A stretch of DNA of 64,000 bases from Phormidium ambiguum IAM M-71 (GTDB lineage: Bacteria; Cyanobacteriota; Cyanobacteriia; Cyanobacteriales; Aerosakkonemataceae), in NCBI RefSeq assembly GCF_001904725.1, contig NZ_MRCE01000006.1, positions 186,001 through 250,000 of the forward strand. The letters are read 5' to 3'. Every line of letters begins with the position of its first letter. Position 1 is the stretch's first letter. Positions 1-7,489 of this stretch are shown one piece after another. The notes under the pieces are model-generated. The model was not told the DNA's origin. It searched no databases and worked only from the letters and a program-made list of their open reading frames with translations. The translations under genes were made by a program, and so were the position numbers.

Positions 1-26
1 CAATAGGATTAATAGAATCGGAATTT

Positions 27-1139
27 TTAGACATTCTTTTCAAGTTTTCGCTTGTTTGATTTACAATTTTTTCGTGCAGGACTACTTACAAAGTCTATTC
101 CTAGTTCTAAAGATAGCTGTACATATTGAGTTGGTCGAGGAATTTCTGGTGATAAATTTGCTTGATACTTGTTCAAGTAAGTTTTTACAGAAAGAGCTAA
201 AGCCTTTGCTAAAATTGGAGGGACAGCATTACCAATTTGGTTAAACTGACTATTTTCCGAACCTTGAAATTGAAACCAATCAGGAAAACTTTGCAACCGC
301 GCACCTTCAAGAACTGTCAATCTTCTTCTGCGTCCATCAGGTAATTTTATCCTCAACATATCACCTGTTGCACCGCTTAAATTGCGACAAGTAACAGTTC
401 TAGAAGGTGCATCTAAATGTAAATCTCTTGGTCTAATACATTTAGATGCCAACTCATATTTTTTAACATATTCATCCATGCTAGGAGTGAGAAATTTTGA
501 ATTATTTGGGACAGAAAACGCTAATTCTCCTAGCGCATCTCCACCAGTATAAGGTGAGTGAAGATGAGTTTTTTTAGGCCATTCCCAACCGCCTTGATGG
601 ATCGCACAAAAAAGACGTTCTCTTTTTTGGGGTACGCCATAATGGGCAGCATTTAAAAGTTGCCATTCTACAATATAATTAAGTGACTCTAAAGCATAAA
701 CAATTTCTTCAAAGTAAGCTTTATTGCGGAAAAGCATTCCTCGCACATTTTCAAATAAAGCAAGTTTTGGGCGGTAACGTTTCACCGCAGAAATGAAAGT
801 TGGAAAACCATCACGACTATCTTTTAGTCCTAGTTGATTTCCACCAACACTAAAAGGTTGACATGGTGGCCCACCAATTATTACTGCTGCACCTTCTATT
901 AAATCAGATGATGGTGTAAGATTAATTTGATGACATGGATTTTGTAAATTTAGTTGATAAGTTGCACAAGCATCTTCTAGAATTTCATAACCAACTGTTT
1001 GAAAACCTGCCGCTTCAAAACCAAGCGCCATTCCTCCACATCCGGCAAATAAGTCAATGACTAAAGGTTTATTTTGCTGATTTAGAGAAAGCTTAAGTTC
1101 TTGTTCAATAAAATCAAGATAGGGGAGTTTGTTTTTCAT
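27..1139 (-). CDS. C5-cytosine DNA methyltransferase
   Basis: Transfers a methyl group from SAM to cytosine C5 in DNA. The SAM-binding motif I (DLFAGCGG) is near residue 28. The catalytic PCQPF motif (Cys near 93), ENVRG, the QKRERLF-type motif and a C-terminal QxGNAVPP motif follow in the usual order, so the protein looks complete and active. The ATG at 1139 is preferred; an in-frame GTG lies at 1160. Either start overlaps the end of the upstream GNAT gene, so the two are probably cotranscribed. No partner restriction enzyme is visible inside the window, so it may be a solitary methylase or its partner may lie to the left. The recognition site cannot be read from the sequence. Confidence 0.9.
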   Translation of the reverse strand: MKNKLPYLDFIEQELKLSLNQQNKPLVIDLFAGCGGMALGFEAAGFQTVGYEILEDACATYQLNLQNPCHQINLTPSSDLIEGAAVIIGGPPCQPFSVGGNQLGLKDSRDGFPTFISAVKRYRPKLALFENVRGMLFRNKAYFEEIVYALESLNYIVEWQLLNAAHYGVPQKRERLFCAIHQGGWEWPKKTHLHSPYTGGDALGELAFSVPNNSKFLTPSMDEYVKKYELASKCIRPRDLHLDAPSRTVTCRNLSGATGDMLRIKLPDGRRRRLTVLEGARLQSFPDWFQFQGSENSQFNQIGNAVPPILAKALALSVKTYLNKYQANLSPEIPRPTQYVQLSLELGIDFVSSPARKNCKSNKRKLEKNV

Positions 1140-1605
1140 CTGTCGGCGTTTCAACTCCACGATACTGCATAACTTTTAAAGATATAATAGGAACTAGTTT
1201 TGTAGCAAATTGAGTAAGCCGAAATTTCTCTTTCAGCGGTGAGGGAACTTCTCGCCAAGAAACTGATACAAAACCAAACCGAGTATAAAATTGTTCCAAC
1301 CAACTAGCACATTCTAAATATAGAGGTTGGCTTGATTGCTGAATTAAATATTTAACTAAATGACTCCCTAAACCTTGATTTCGCCAAGCTGGTAAAACCA
1401 CTAAACTACTTAATTCTTGCACTTCAGAAAAAGAACGTAATTGCCCACAAGCGACTATTTTCTTATCACATTCGATCACCAAAAATTGTTGCCAGCGTAA
1501 CTGAGTCGGATCTAACTTAGCACTAAAAACCAACTTCCGAATTTGCCAGATATCGCTAGCAGAAGCAGGACGAAGAACGCATTCTGAAGGCAAAACAAAA
1601 CTCAT
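1114..1605 (-). CDS. GNAT-family N-acetyltransferase
   Basis: Acetyl-CoA-dependent acyltransferase fold. The core has the acetyl-CoA loop motif RNQGLGSHLV in mid-protein, preceded by a SLVVLPAW strand and followed by an FYTRFGF segment typical of the family. The substrate is unknown. A longer reading frame extends to 1659, but those extra codons translate a dispersed repeat (NRRDAEDAE-like), so the ATG at 1605, preceded by a purine-rich stretch, is the likely start. The stop overlaps the start of the methyltransferase gene. Confidence 0.8.
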   Translation of the reverse strand: MSFVLPSECVLRPASASDIWQIRKLVFSAKLDPTQLRWQQFLVIECDKKIVACGQLRSFSEVQELSSLVVLPAWRNQGLGSHLVKYLIQQSSQPLYLECASWLEQFYTRFGFVSVSWREVPSPLKEKFRLTQFATKLVPIISLKVMQYRGVETPTDEKQTPLS

Positions 1606-1619
1606 CTCTCTCTTCTCTT

Positions 1620-1647
1620 CCTCTGCGTCCTCTGCGTCTCTGCGGTT
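1620..1647. repeat. Dispersed cyanobacterial CGCAGAGG-type repeat
   Basis: Read on the minus strand, this is a run of CGCAGAG units following AACCGCAGAGACG. This type is common in the intergenic DNA of many cyanobacteria. It sits directly upstream of the GNAT gene and extends its reading frame artificially. Confidence 0.6.
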
Positions 1648-1670
1648 CAAAAAAATCACTGTCTGGCAAC

Positions 1671-3647
1671 TTAACGAGATTTTAGATCTGCGATCGCACT
1701 TTTCGCCACTCCCGCAATTGCTTGATCCGTCGCCTTCGGTAAATGATAATACTTTCCACCAGCATTCTTTGCCAATTCCTTAGCAAAACCAGTCGAAATA
1801 AACTTATTTTCCGTATCAATTACCAAAAGCTGAATTCCCAAACCGCGAATTCTTGCCGCAATTTCCAACAATTCCGCTTTAATATCCGGTTTTTCCCCTT
1901 CCGCTATTGGTTCACCTAAAGAACGTGCCAAAGGGATATTGCCACGACCGTCTGTAATCGCTACAATAACAACCTGACCAATATCTCCCGACATCTGGGC
2001 ATTTATTCCCACTCTTACCGCTTGAGTTAAACCATGCGCTAAGGGGGAACCACCGCCACAAGGCAAAAGTTCCAAGCGCCGCTTTGCTAAAGCAATGGAA
2101 CGAGTTGGCGGTAACAGCACATCGGCGTGTTCTCCGCGAAACGGAATTAACGCCACTTGGTCGCGGTTTTGGTAAGCTTCGGTCAGTAGTGACATTACCG
2201 CGCCTTTTGCTGATTGCATTCTATTTAATGCCATTGAACCAGAGGCATCTACTACAAAAACTACCAAAGATCCGGCTTTGCGGACTAGGCGTTTAGAACG
2301 AATGTCTCCTTGTTCAACGATGACTTTTCTGTCAGGTTGACGTTCGCGCCTTGCTTTTTGGTAAGGTGCAGCTGCGCGTAAGGTGGCATCTACTGCTATG
2401 CGGCGCACGCGACCTTTGGGTAACATGGGTTTAACGTAACGACCGCGATCGTCAGAAAAGATTTTGCTGCGATTTCCTGATTTTCCCCGACGTTGTGCCA
2501 TTTGTGCAAAGTAAAGCACAGAAGGATCGAGTATTGTCCCTTCAGGATCGAAGATGAATTCTTCAGGAACGTTCATTTCCTGTTCTTCAGGTTCTTCGGG
2601 TTCTTCTTTTTCTTCTTCGTCTTCTTCCTGTTCTTCTTCGGATTGATCTTCTGGTGGTGGCGGTGGTGGCGGTGGTGGCGGTGGTGGTTGTTGATCTGGT
2701 GGAGTTTGGACGACTGTGGCGCGGGGAACGATAACTAGTTCGACGGCGCGGCGCAAGTCTTCGGCGTTAACGGCGTTTCGTCCGTCTAATGCTGCTGCTG
2801 CTTTGGCGACTCTAACGGCGAAGAGTTCGGCGCGATGTCCTTCTACTCCAGCGCGAATTGCTTCTTCTACTAAGTAGGTGATTTGCTCTTTGCTGATGGT
2901 GACTTCTTTGAGCCATTCTCGCGCTAGAATGATTTGGGTTTTTAGGTTGTCGATGTCTTCGGTGTATTGGGAGAGGAATTTTTGGGGGGAACGGGAAAAT
3001 TCTAATGCTTGTTCGACTGCGTGTACGCGATCGTCTAATCCTAAAACCCCATCAGCTGATAGAGTGATGGCGATGCGATCGAGCAAATGTTCCCGCAATG
3101 GCCCTTCTTCTGGATTATAAGTGGCAATAAATAAAGGTTGGCAAGGATGCTCGAAACTAATTCCTTCCCTTTCTATGATGTTGCGTCCTTCGGATAATAC
3201 TGATAAAAGTTGATTAGCAATTTGGTCATCGAGGAGGTTAATTTCATCGACGTAGAGAACTCCTCGGTTGGCGGAAGCAAGTAACCCTGGTTGAAAGACG
3301 GTATCTCCTTGTTTAACAGATTTTTCCACATCTACGGAACCGAGTAATCTGTCTTCAGTAGTTCCCAGAGGAATTTGCACGAAAGGCGCAGGGATGATTT
3401 GGGTTTCTTGAGACTCTGTTGAAGGTGCTTCGTTACAAAAGGAACCTTTTACAACTTCAATTGGTGGTAGAAGGGAGTGCAACGCACGCGCCATAACTGA
3501 TTTGGCGGTTCCTCTGCGACCTGCGATCGCCACTCCTCCCAATCCCGGATCGACCGCTGCCAACAGCAATGCTAACTTGATTGCTTCTTGTCCGACAACA
3601 GCAGCTAAGGGAAAAGCAGTAATTTGGGGGAGAGTTAACGCAGACAT
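1671..3647 (-). CDS. chlD: Magnesium-chelatase ATPase subunit D
   Basis: Subunit of the complex (with ChlI and ChlH) that inserts Mg2+ into protoporphyrin IX for chlorophyll synthesis. The N-terminal AAA+ domain has a P-loop-like GRRGTAKS near residue 48 and the NLLDDQ segment. A run of prolines near residues 320-335 and an acidic linker come next. The C-terminal von Willebrand A domain has the MIDAS-type motif DASGSM. About 658 residues is normal for ChlD. The ATG at 3647 is preferred over an in-frame TTG at 3656. The gene lies just outside the left boundary of the integrated element. Confidence 0.95.
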   Translation of the reverse strand: MSALTLPQITAFPLAAVVGQEAIKLALLLAAVDPGLGGVAIAGRRGTAKSVMARALHSLLPPIEVVKGSFCNEAPSTESQETQIIPAPFVQIPLGTTEDRLLGSVDVEKSVKQGDTVFQPGLLASANRGVLYVDEINLLDDQIANQLLSVLSEGRNIIEREGISFEHPCQPLFIATYNPEEGPLREHLLDRIAITLSADGVLGLDDRVHAVEQALEFSRSPQKFLSQYTEDIDNLKTQIILAREWLKEVTISKEQITYLVEEAIRAGVEGHRAELFAVRVAKAAAALDGRNAVNAEDLRRAVELVIVPRATVVQTPPDQQPPPPPPPPPPPPEDQSEEEQEEDEEEKEEPEEPEEQEMNVPEEFIFDPEGTILDPSVLYFAQMAQRRGKSGNRSKIFSDDRGRYVKPMLPKGRVRRIAVDATLRAAAPYQKARRERQPDRKVIVEQGDIRSKRLVRKAGSLVVFVVDASGSMALNRMQSAKGAVMSLLTEAYQNRDQVALIPFRGEHADVLLPPTRSIALAKRRLELLPCGGGSPLAHGLTQAVRVGINAQMSGDIGQVVIVAITDGRGNIPLARSLGEPIAEGEKPDIKAELLEIAARIRGLGIQLLVIDTENKFISTGFAKELAKNAGGKYYHLPKATDQAIAGVAKSAIADLKSR

Positions 3648-3730
3648 TTTTTCCAACTAGGCACATTCAGTCTTTTAGCATACCAGCAAATGAGAACTTA
3701 TGCCCTTGTAATTAGTCTGCTTGGGAGTTA

Positions 3731-3746
3731 CTTTGGTGGCAATAAC
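3731..3746 (+). other. Candidate attL core
   Basis: CTTTGGTGGCAATAAC, identical to 17707-17722 and in the same orientation. It lies between chlD and the leftmost gene of the element. Bases immediately outside the 16 bp differ between the two ends, as expected for recombination sites. Confidence 0.65.
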
Positions 3747-3791
3747 CATCGGGTGTAAAGTAAGCAGAATAAGGGCGATCGTAATTTTTTC

Positions 3792-3808
3792 TGTACCAAA
3801 TTGGTACA
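3792..3808. other. Palindromic TGGTACA arm-type site, left end
   Basis: TGTACCA and TGGTACA in inverted orientation separated by 3 bp, 46 bp inside the left core repeat. The same TGGTACA heptamer occurs four times beside the right core, so these may be integrase or excisionase arm sites. Confidence 0.4.
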
Positions 3809-3812
3809 AAAT

Positions 3813-4028
3813 TTAATCTTCTTCATAGAACATTCTTAAGTCCTGTTCTCTGTACCATTCCTCAAGCTCTTCCCTTTCAAAAACACTTTCATCGCAGTCG
3901 GGACAATTAGGGTTGTCACAATACCAAGCACCTGCTTGAGGTGGGTTTGGTATGTACAATGGACAACCACAGGTTCTACAAAATTCGTCTTCGTAATCAG
4001 CGTTAATGTTTTCCATCGGACTACTCAT
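3813..4028 (-). CDS. Small zinc-ribbon protein
   Basis: A 71-residue acidic protein. One pair of cysteines (CRTCGC) and a second cluster (CDNPNCPDC) suggest a zinc ribbon. The C-terminus is rich in Glu and Tyr. The start ATG at 4028 overlaps the stop of the upstream gene (ATGAGTAG), indicating translational coupling. It is the last gene of the leftward integrase operon. Function unknown. Confidence 0.6.
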   Translation of the reverse strand: MSSPMENINADYEDEFCRTCGCPLYIPNPPQAGAWYCDNPNCPDCDESVFEREELEEWYREQDLRMFYEED

Positions 4029-4620
4029 AAACAACAAGGCATTTTCTCTCATCACTAGGATGTATCTGCCAAATCTGCATTTTCAGATCCCTGTCTACTA
4101 AAAATGTGGATGCTGTGAGTCTTGCCATCGTTATATGATGAAAAAAGCCGCCACTCAAAAATTGACTAGGAAGACATCTCTTATCTACATCTAAAGGGCG
4201 TTCATACCACCGGAGAAGTTCGTAAGGAGGCAACTTTTTACGCAGCTTTTCCCATTCGTTAGCTGATTCTTCTGGTGCTGGTACTGCCTCTGGCTTTTCT
4301 ACTTCTTTGAAATAGATTTGCCAGTAATCAGGATATTGATCGTAAAGCGTCGGTTGTCTGGAAATCCATCGTCCCGTCTCCTGACAAATAAGTCCCTCCA
4401 AAGACCAAACCTGACAGGGGATTTTTAGTATCCGATACATTGAACCCGCAATAATGCAGCCGTGTTGTCGGGTGTGTGTCCATGCAAAGGGAATCCACCA
4501 TTTTTCTAAAAGCCTAACCTCAAATTGTGGAATTTTGTGGCGTTCAGATTCAAGGTATGCCTGCATTTCTTGAATGCGAATCAGATCTCTTAATTCCTGT
4601 GAAAGTTCTGGTTGATTCAT
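4021..4620 (-). CDS. Hypothetical protein of the integrated element
   Basis: A 199-residue soluble protein rich in Trp and charged residues, without a motif I recognise. It sits between the DnaJ-zinc-finger-like gene and the zinc-ribbon gene, overlapping the latter by 8 bp. The tight spacing suggests one operon with the integrase. No function proposed. Confidence 0.65.
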   Translation of the reverse strand: MNQPELSQELRDLIRIQEMQAYLESERHKIPQFEVRLLEKWWIPFAWTHTRQHGCIIAGSMYRILKIPCQVWSLEGLICQETGRWISRQPTLYDQYPDYWQIYFKEVEKPEAVPAPEESANEWEKLRKKLPPYELLRWYERPLDVDKRCLPSQFLSGGFFHHITMARLTASTFLVDRDLKMQIWQIHPSDERKCLVVYE

Positions 4621-4622
4621 AT

Positions 4623-4997
4623 TTACTCAATCATTAATGAAGGTTGATCGCCCGATGGTAAAGTAAATTCATAAGCTTTATAGGACAAAGTTTTTGTAAC
4701 TTTGTAGCAGCGATGTGGAGAATCATCACCTGCATTAAACGGTTTCCACTTATCATTGATTTTTTCAAAGTAGATTTTATTTCCGCAGTATTTACACGGT
4801 CTACAATCCTCTAGAAAAAGTTTTCCTGACCCCTCACATTCATTGCAGTGTTCCCATCCTTCCTCGCCAGTCAGCCAGGTTAAATCATAATGAACTTGCC
4901 CATGTCCGCCACAGCCAGGACACTCGAACTCACGGAAGTAAAGATCTAATTCGTGTTCTTCTTTAATCTCACCTGTTCGATAAACTTTTTTTGCCAT
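4623..4997 (-). CDS. DnaJ-type zinc-finger-like protein
   Basis: A 124-residue protein. Spaced cysteine motifs CPGCGGHG, CNECEGSG and CRPCKYCG resemble the CxxCxGxG repeats of the DnaJ central domain. No J-domain is present, so it is not a DnaJ homologue in the strict sense. The ATG at 4997 follows a good GAGG ribosome-binding site, just after the integrase stop codon. It could bind nucleic acid or protein within the element. Confidence 0.6.
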   Translation of the reverse strand: MAKKVYRTGEIKEEHELDLYFREFECPGCGGHGQVHYDLTWLTGEEGWEHCNECEGSGKLFLEDCRPCKYCGNKIYFEKINDKWKPFNAGDDSPHRCYKVTKTLSYKAYEFTLPSGDQPSLMIE

Positions 4998-5005
4998 CCT
5001 CAACC

Positions 5006-6091
5006 TCAAAAATCAAAAACTTCTGGTAACTTTGCGGTGTTTGGTAAACTGCCCGCGTAATACTCAAATAATGTTTGGGTGTCGTGACCTGTTTGTGAAG
5101 CTAATGCTAAGGGAGGAACACCCTTTTCTAATGCGTGACTGATGAAAGTGTGTCGAGTGTTGTAAGCTTTTCTGTAATCAATTCCCGCTTTTGCTAATAC
5201 CCTCTGCCATCTGCCAGCTAGCTTGCGATGGTTAATCGCTTTTCCATCGCTAACAAATACAAATTGTGTTCCTCTGCCCTTCAGCTGTTTAAGTAAATTC
5301 CTCACCGGTTCCGAAGAAACAAGCGTCCTATTTTTGTGAGTCTTGGTTCCCTTGCGTTTTCCCCGATCGTTCATTGATGCTCTGATTTCAATCCGCGAAC
5401 AATCCGAACTGATGTCACCCCATTGCAGTGCTCTGGCCTCTCCGATCCGGCACCCAGTTAAAAACAGAAATTTAATAATTGGTTCGTAATCTGGATAAAG
5501 TTTTTTAAAACCTGCGACGATCGCTTTTACTTCCTCATCACTAAAAGGGCGCGGTCGGTTAGGTGGGTCAGCCTTAATCAGTTCGGCCAAGTTTTCCCAA
5601 ATATTCTGCTGAATAAATCCATTCTTAATTCCCCAGTCCCAACAAGCTTTTAAATTTTGCAGTATCCGCTTGATGGTTTGAGCCGCTAAATCTTGCTTCT
5701 TGAGATGTGATAAAAAAGCGATCGCATCCGTGCTGCTCAACCCAGATGCAGATCGCCCCTCTAGCGCGGCAATCAAATATATCTTGGTATGTTTGTACCA
5801 TTTAACTGTTCGCTCATCAACAAGCTGTGATTTATATTCACCCAACCATTTATCAAACAGATCGTTGGCAGAAAAATTTGTTGTTTTACTCTGTGTTTGG
5901 TTACGGTATTTATTAAGAGAAGGATCGAAGGTTCCCTCTTCGATATCCGCTTCAATGGTTAATATTAAAGGCTGTGCTTTTAATCTGTTGGTTTTGGTAT
6001 CTTTCATCCCTAAGTAAAGGGTATGCCGCTCTTTTTGGTGCGACCAACGAAGTCTTAAAAATCCGTTGTTAGATTCTACGCTAATAGCCAT
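5006..6091 (-). CDS. Tyrosine recombinase (phage-type integrase)
   Basis: A 361-residue site-specific recombinase. The N-terminal part (about 1-60) resembles an arm-binding domain, a SAM-like core-binding domain spans about 75-165, and the catalytic domain spans about 180-355. Active-site elements visible: Arg in TGCRIGEARALQW, the TRHTF box, the GH motif, and the Tyr in LFEYYAG near the C-terminus. It lies about 1.3 kb inside the left candidate att core. It probably integrates and excises the element at the 16-bp repeat. Confidence 0.9.
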   Translation of the reverse strand: MAISVESNNGFLRLRWSHQKERHTLYLGMKDTKTNRLKAQPLILTIEADIEEGTFDPSLNKYRNQTQSKTTNFSANDLFDKWLGEYKSQLVDERTVKWYKHTKIYLIAALEGRSASGLSSTDAIAFLSHLKKQDLAAQTIKRILQNLKACWDWGIKNGFIQQNIWENLAELIKADPPNRPRPFSDEEVKAIVAGFKKLYPDYEPIIKFLFLTGCRIGEARALQWGDISSDCSRIEIRASMNDRGKRKGTKTHKNRTLVSSEPVRNLLKQLKGRGTQFVFVSDGKAINHRKLAGRWQRVLAKAGIDYRKAYNTRHTFISHALEKGVPPLALASQTGHDTQTLFEYYAGSLPNTAKLPEVFDF

Positions 6092-6103
6092 AGATAATGT
6101 GTT

Positions 6104-6316
6104 TTATCTGCTCAATAAGTCTTGAGCGACTAAACTACAAACACGCTCAAAGAAACCAGGATATTTAGATTCAAAATATGCAATATCCTTTAATTCGTAT
6201 TCTTTAAAGCTTAGTGGGATGCTAACTGGTTGTATTCTCAAAAGAAGAATATATTTAAATGCACAATCATTGATCAGATCATCAAGGTTTGTAAAAAACA
6301 TAAGACCAAAGAACAT
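6104..6316 (-). CDS. Small hypothetical protein upstream of integrase
   Basis: A 70-residue protein between the repressor and the integrase, 12 bp from the integrase start, with a clear ATG. The N-terminus is hydrophobic (MFFGLMFF). No recognised family. Its position would suit an excision or recombination-directionality factor, but nothing in the sequence proves it. Confidence 0.45.
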   Translation of the reverse strand: MFFGLMFFTNLDDLINDCAFKYILLLRIQPVSIPLSFKEYELKDIAYFESKYPGFFERVCSLVAQDLLSR

Positions 6317-6402
6317 AATAGTTAATAGCCATTTTGAAGGTTTTAAATAATAAACCAGCTAGGAATAACCAAGCTGGTTATGTTTTCAATTAGCCAATTA
6401 GT

Positions 6403-6645
6403 TTATTCATCATCAGGGACTCCTTGTACATCAAGTTTCATTGCTCTAGCTAGGGTTTTTAATGACACGCCCAATTCGCGGGATAAAGCGATAGCGTTGT
6501 CGAATCGAGGTACCTTTCTTCCCGCTTTCCAGTCAGCGACAATACGGATACCAATACCCATCCTTCGGCTAAGTTCTGGTTCCGTTAACTCTGCGGCTTC
6601 CAAAAGATTCTTCAAGGTCAGTTCTTTGTTTTGATGTGTTTCCAT
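6403..6645 (-). CDS. XRE-family repressor-like HTH protein
   Basis: An 80-residue DNA-binding protein with a Cro/CI-type helix-turn-helix: the recognition region runs through LTEPELSRRMGIG to VADWKAG. The ATG at 6645 (METHQNK) is preferred; a longer frame to 6735 would run through the operator repeats. Four near-identical palindromes lie immediately upstream, pointing to autoregulation and control of the rightward genes from 6992. It is likely the switch protein of the element. Confidence 0.75.
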   Translation of the reverse strand: METHQNKELTLKNLLEAAELTEPELSRRMGIGIRIVADWKAGRKVPRFDNAIALSRELGVSLKTLARAMKLDVQGVPDDE

Positions 6646-6649
6646 AATA

Positions 6650-6743
6650 GCACTAAAGTGCTTGCACTTTAGTGCTTGACATAAATGCCGTACTGCACTA
6701 AAGTGCAAGAAGGTAGATACAAAAAAGGCAGGCACTTAAGTGC
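6650..6743. promoter_or_regulatory. Four-copy operator GCACTWWAGTGC
   Basis: Palindromes at 6650-6661, 6664-6675, 6695-6706 and 6732-6743. The last extends to a perfect 16-bp palindrome (6730-6745). They lie between the leftward repressor and the rightward replication genes, as phage operators do. The first begins 5 bp before the repressor ATG. Confidence 0.7.
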
Positions 6744-6991
6744 CTAGAGGGTGCAACTAAGTTACCTGCCTTGCTTGTTGATTTTCCCAGAACTCGCTGT
6801 TAAACACAGCGGTACAGTTTACGGCTGTTGCTACAGTCACACCTATTTTTTTATCTGAGGGGGTGATAAATCTCTAGCTGAAGTCTTGTTAGATGCGTTT
6901 TGTGAGTTTATTGAGCAAAAACCATGTCCTGTTTTGCGGTTGTCTGGTAAACAGCCGCTTTTCCTATTGTTTGTAAGGTGGTAATGAAGCA

Positions 6992-7441
6992 ATGAAAATT
7001 AAGCGTATCGGCTACGGCTGCACAGTCACCACAGGCAGCTATGAAAATAAAAAATACTACGTAGAAGCTGACGTAGAAGACTGGGAAGACCCAGAAGAAA
7101 CCTACTCTGCATTAATAGAGTGGACTAACAAACTGATTAAACGTGAAGACGAATATAAGGATTTAAAACGATTAGTTGGTAATGCAGAATCCAAGCTTGG
7201 CAACATTAACTATTCTCTTAGAAGCGTTGAAAAACAGTGGGATGCTATAGAAACAAGCTGGGGAAATTTAATGACTTTCTTGAAAGCCAATGATTTAAAT
7301 ACAGAAGAATTTGAGAGAAGATTTCCTTCTCGACCAGACTTCAGCCCTGTAGGTGTTAAGAATTCACAAGAAAAAGCAACATCTCAGGAGGTAGATGAAA
7401 TCCCTTTTGACCAAAGCGAATCTTTAGAAAACGAGTTTTGA
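6992..7441 (+). CDS. Replication-associated small acidic protein
   Basis: A 149-residue protein starting with KIKRIGYG and a GSYEN segment, a type I recall next to replication genes in phages and plasmids, followed by a coiled-coil-like middle. It carries DEIPF near the C-terminus, similar to the SSB tail motif. AAGGTGG supplies a ribosome-binding site. It precedes the primase-like gene by 48 bp. A single-strand DNA-binding or primase-partner role is an inference. Confidence 0.5.
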   Translation: MKIKRIGYGCTVTTGSYENKKYYVEADVEDWEDPEETYSALIEWTNKLIKREDEYKDLKRLVGNAESKLGNINYSLRSVEKQWDAIETSWGNLMTFLKANDLNTEEFERRFPSRPDFSPVGVKNSQEKATSQEVDEIPFDQSESLENEF

Positions 7442-7450
7442 CAAAATGCC

Positions 7451-7472
7451 CTACCTCGATAGGGGTAGGGTT
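7451..7472 (+). other. Short hairpin between replication genes
   Basis: CCCTACC paired with GGTAGGG over an 8-nt loop, between the small acidic gene and the primase-like gene. There is no U-tract, so it is not a convincing terminator. It could attenuate transcription or stabilise the message. Confidence 0.35.
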
Positions 7473-7489
7473 TAGCGGGAGTCTCAGAC

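Noticed and set aside
2493-2738. Plus-strand frame rich in Phe and Trp inside chlD
   Set aside because: It is the antisense of the chlD acidic and poly-proline stretch.
6881-6983. Short frame before the 149-aa gene (DAFCEFIEQK...)
   Set aside because: Only a TTG or no start, no ribosome-binding site, and it ends just before the next gene; more likely leader sequence.
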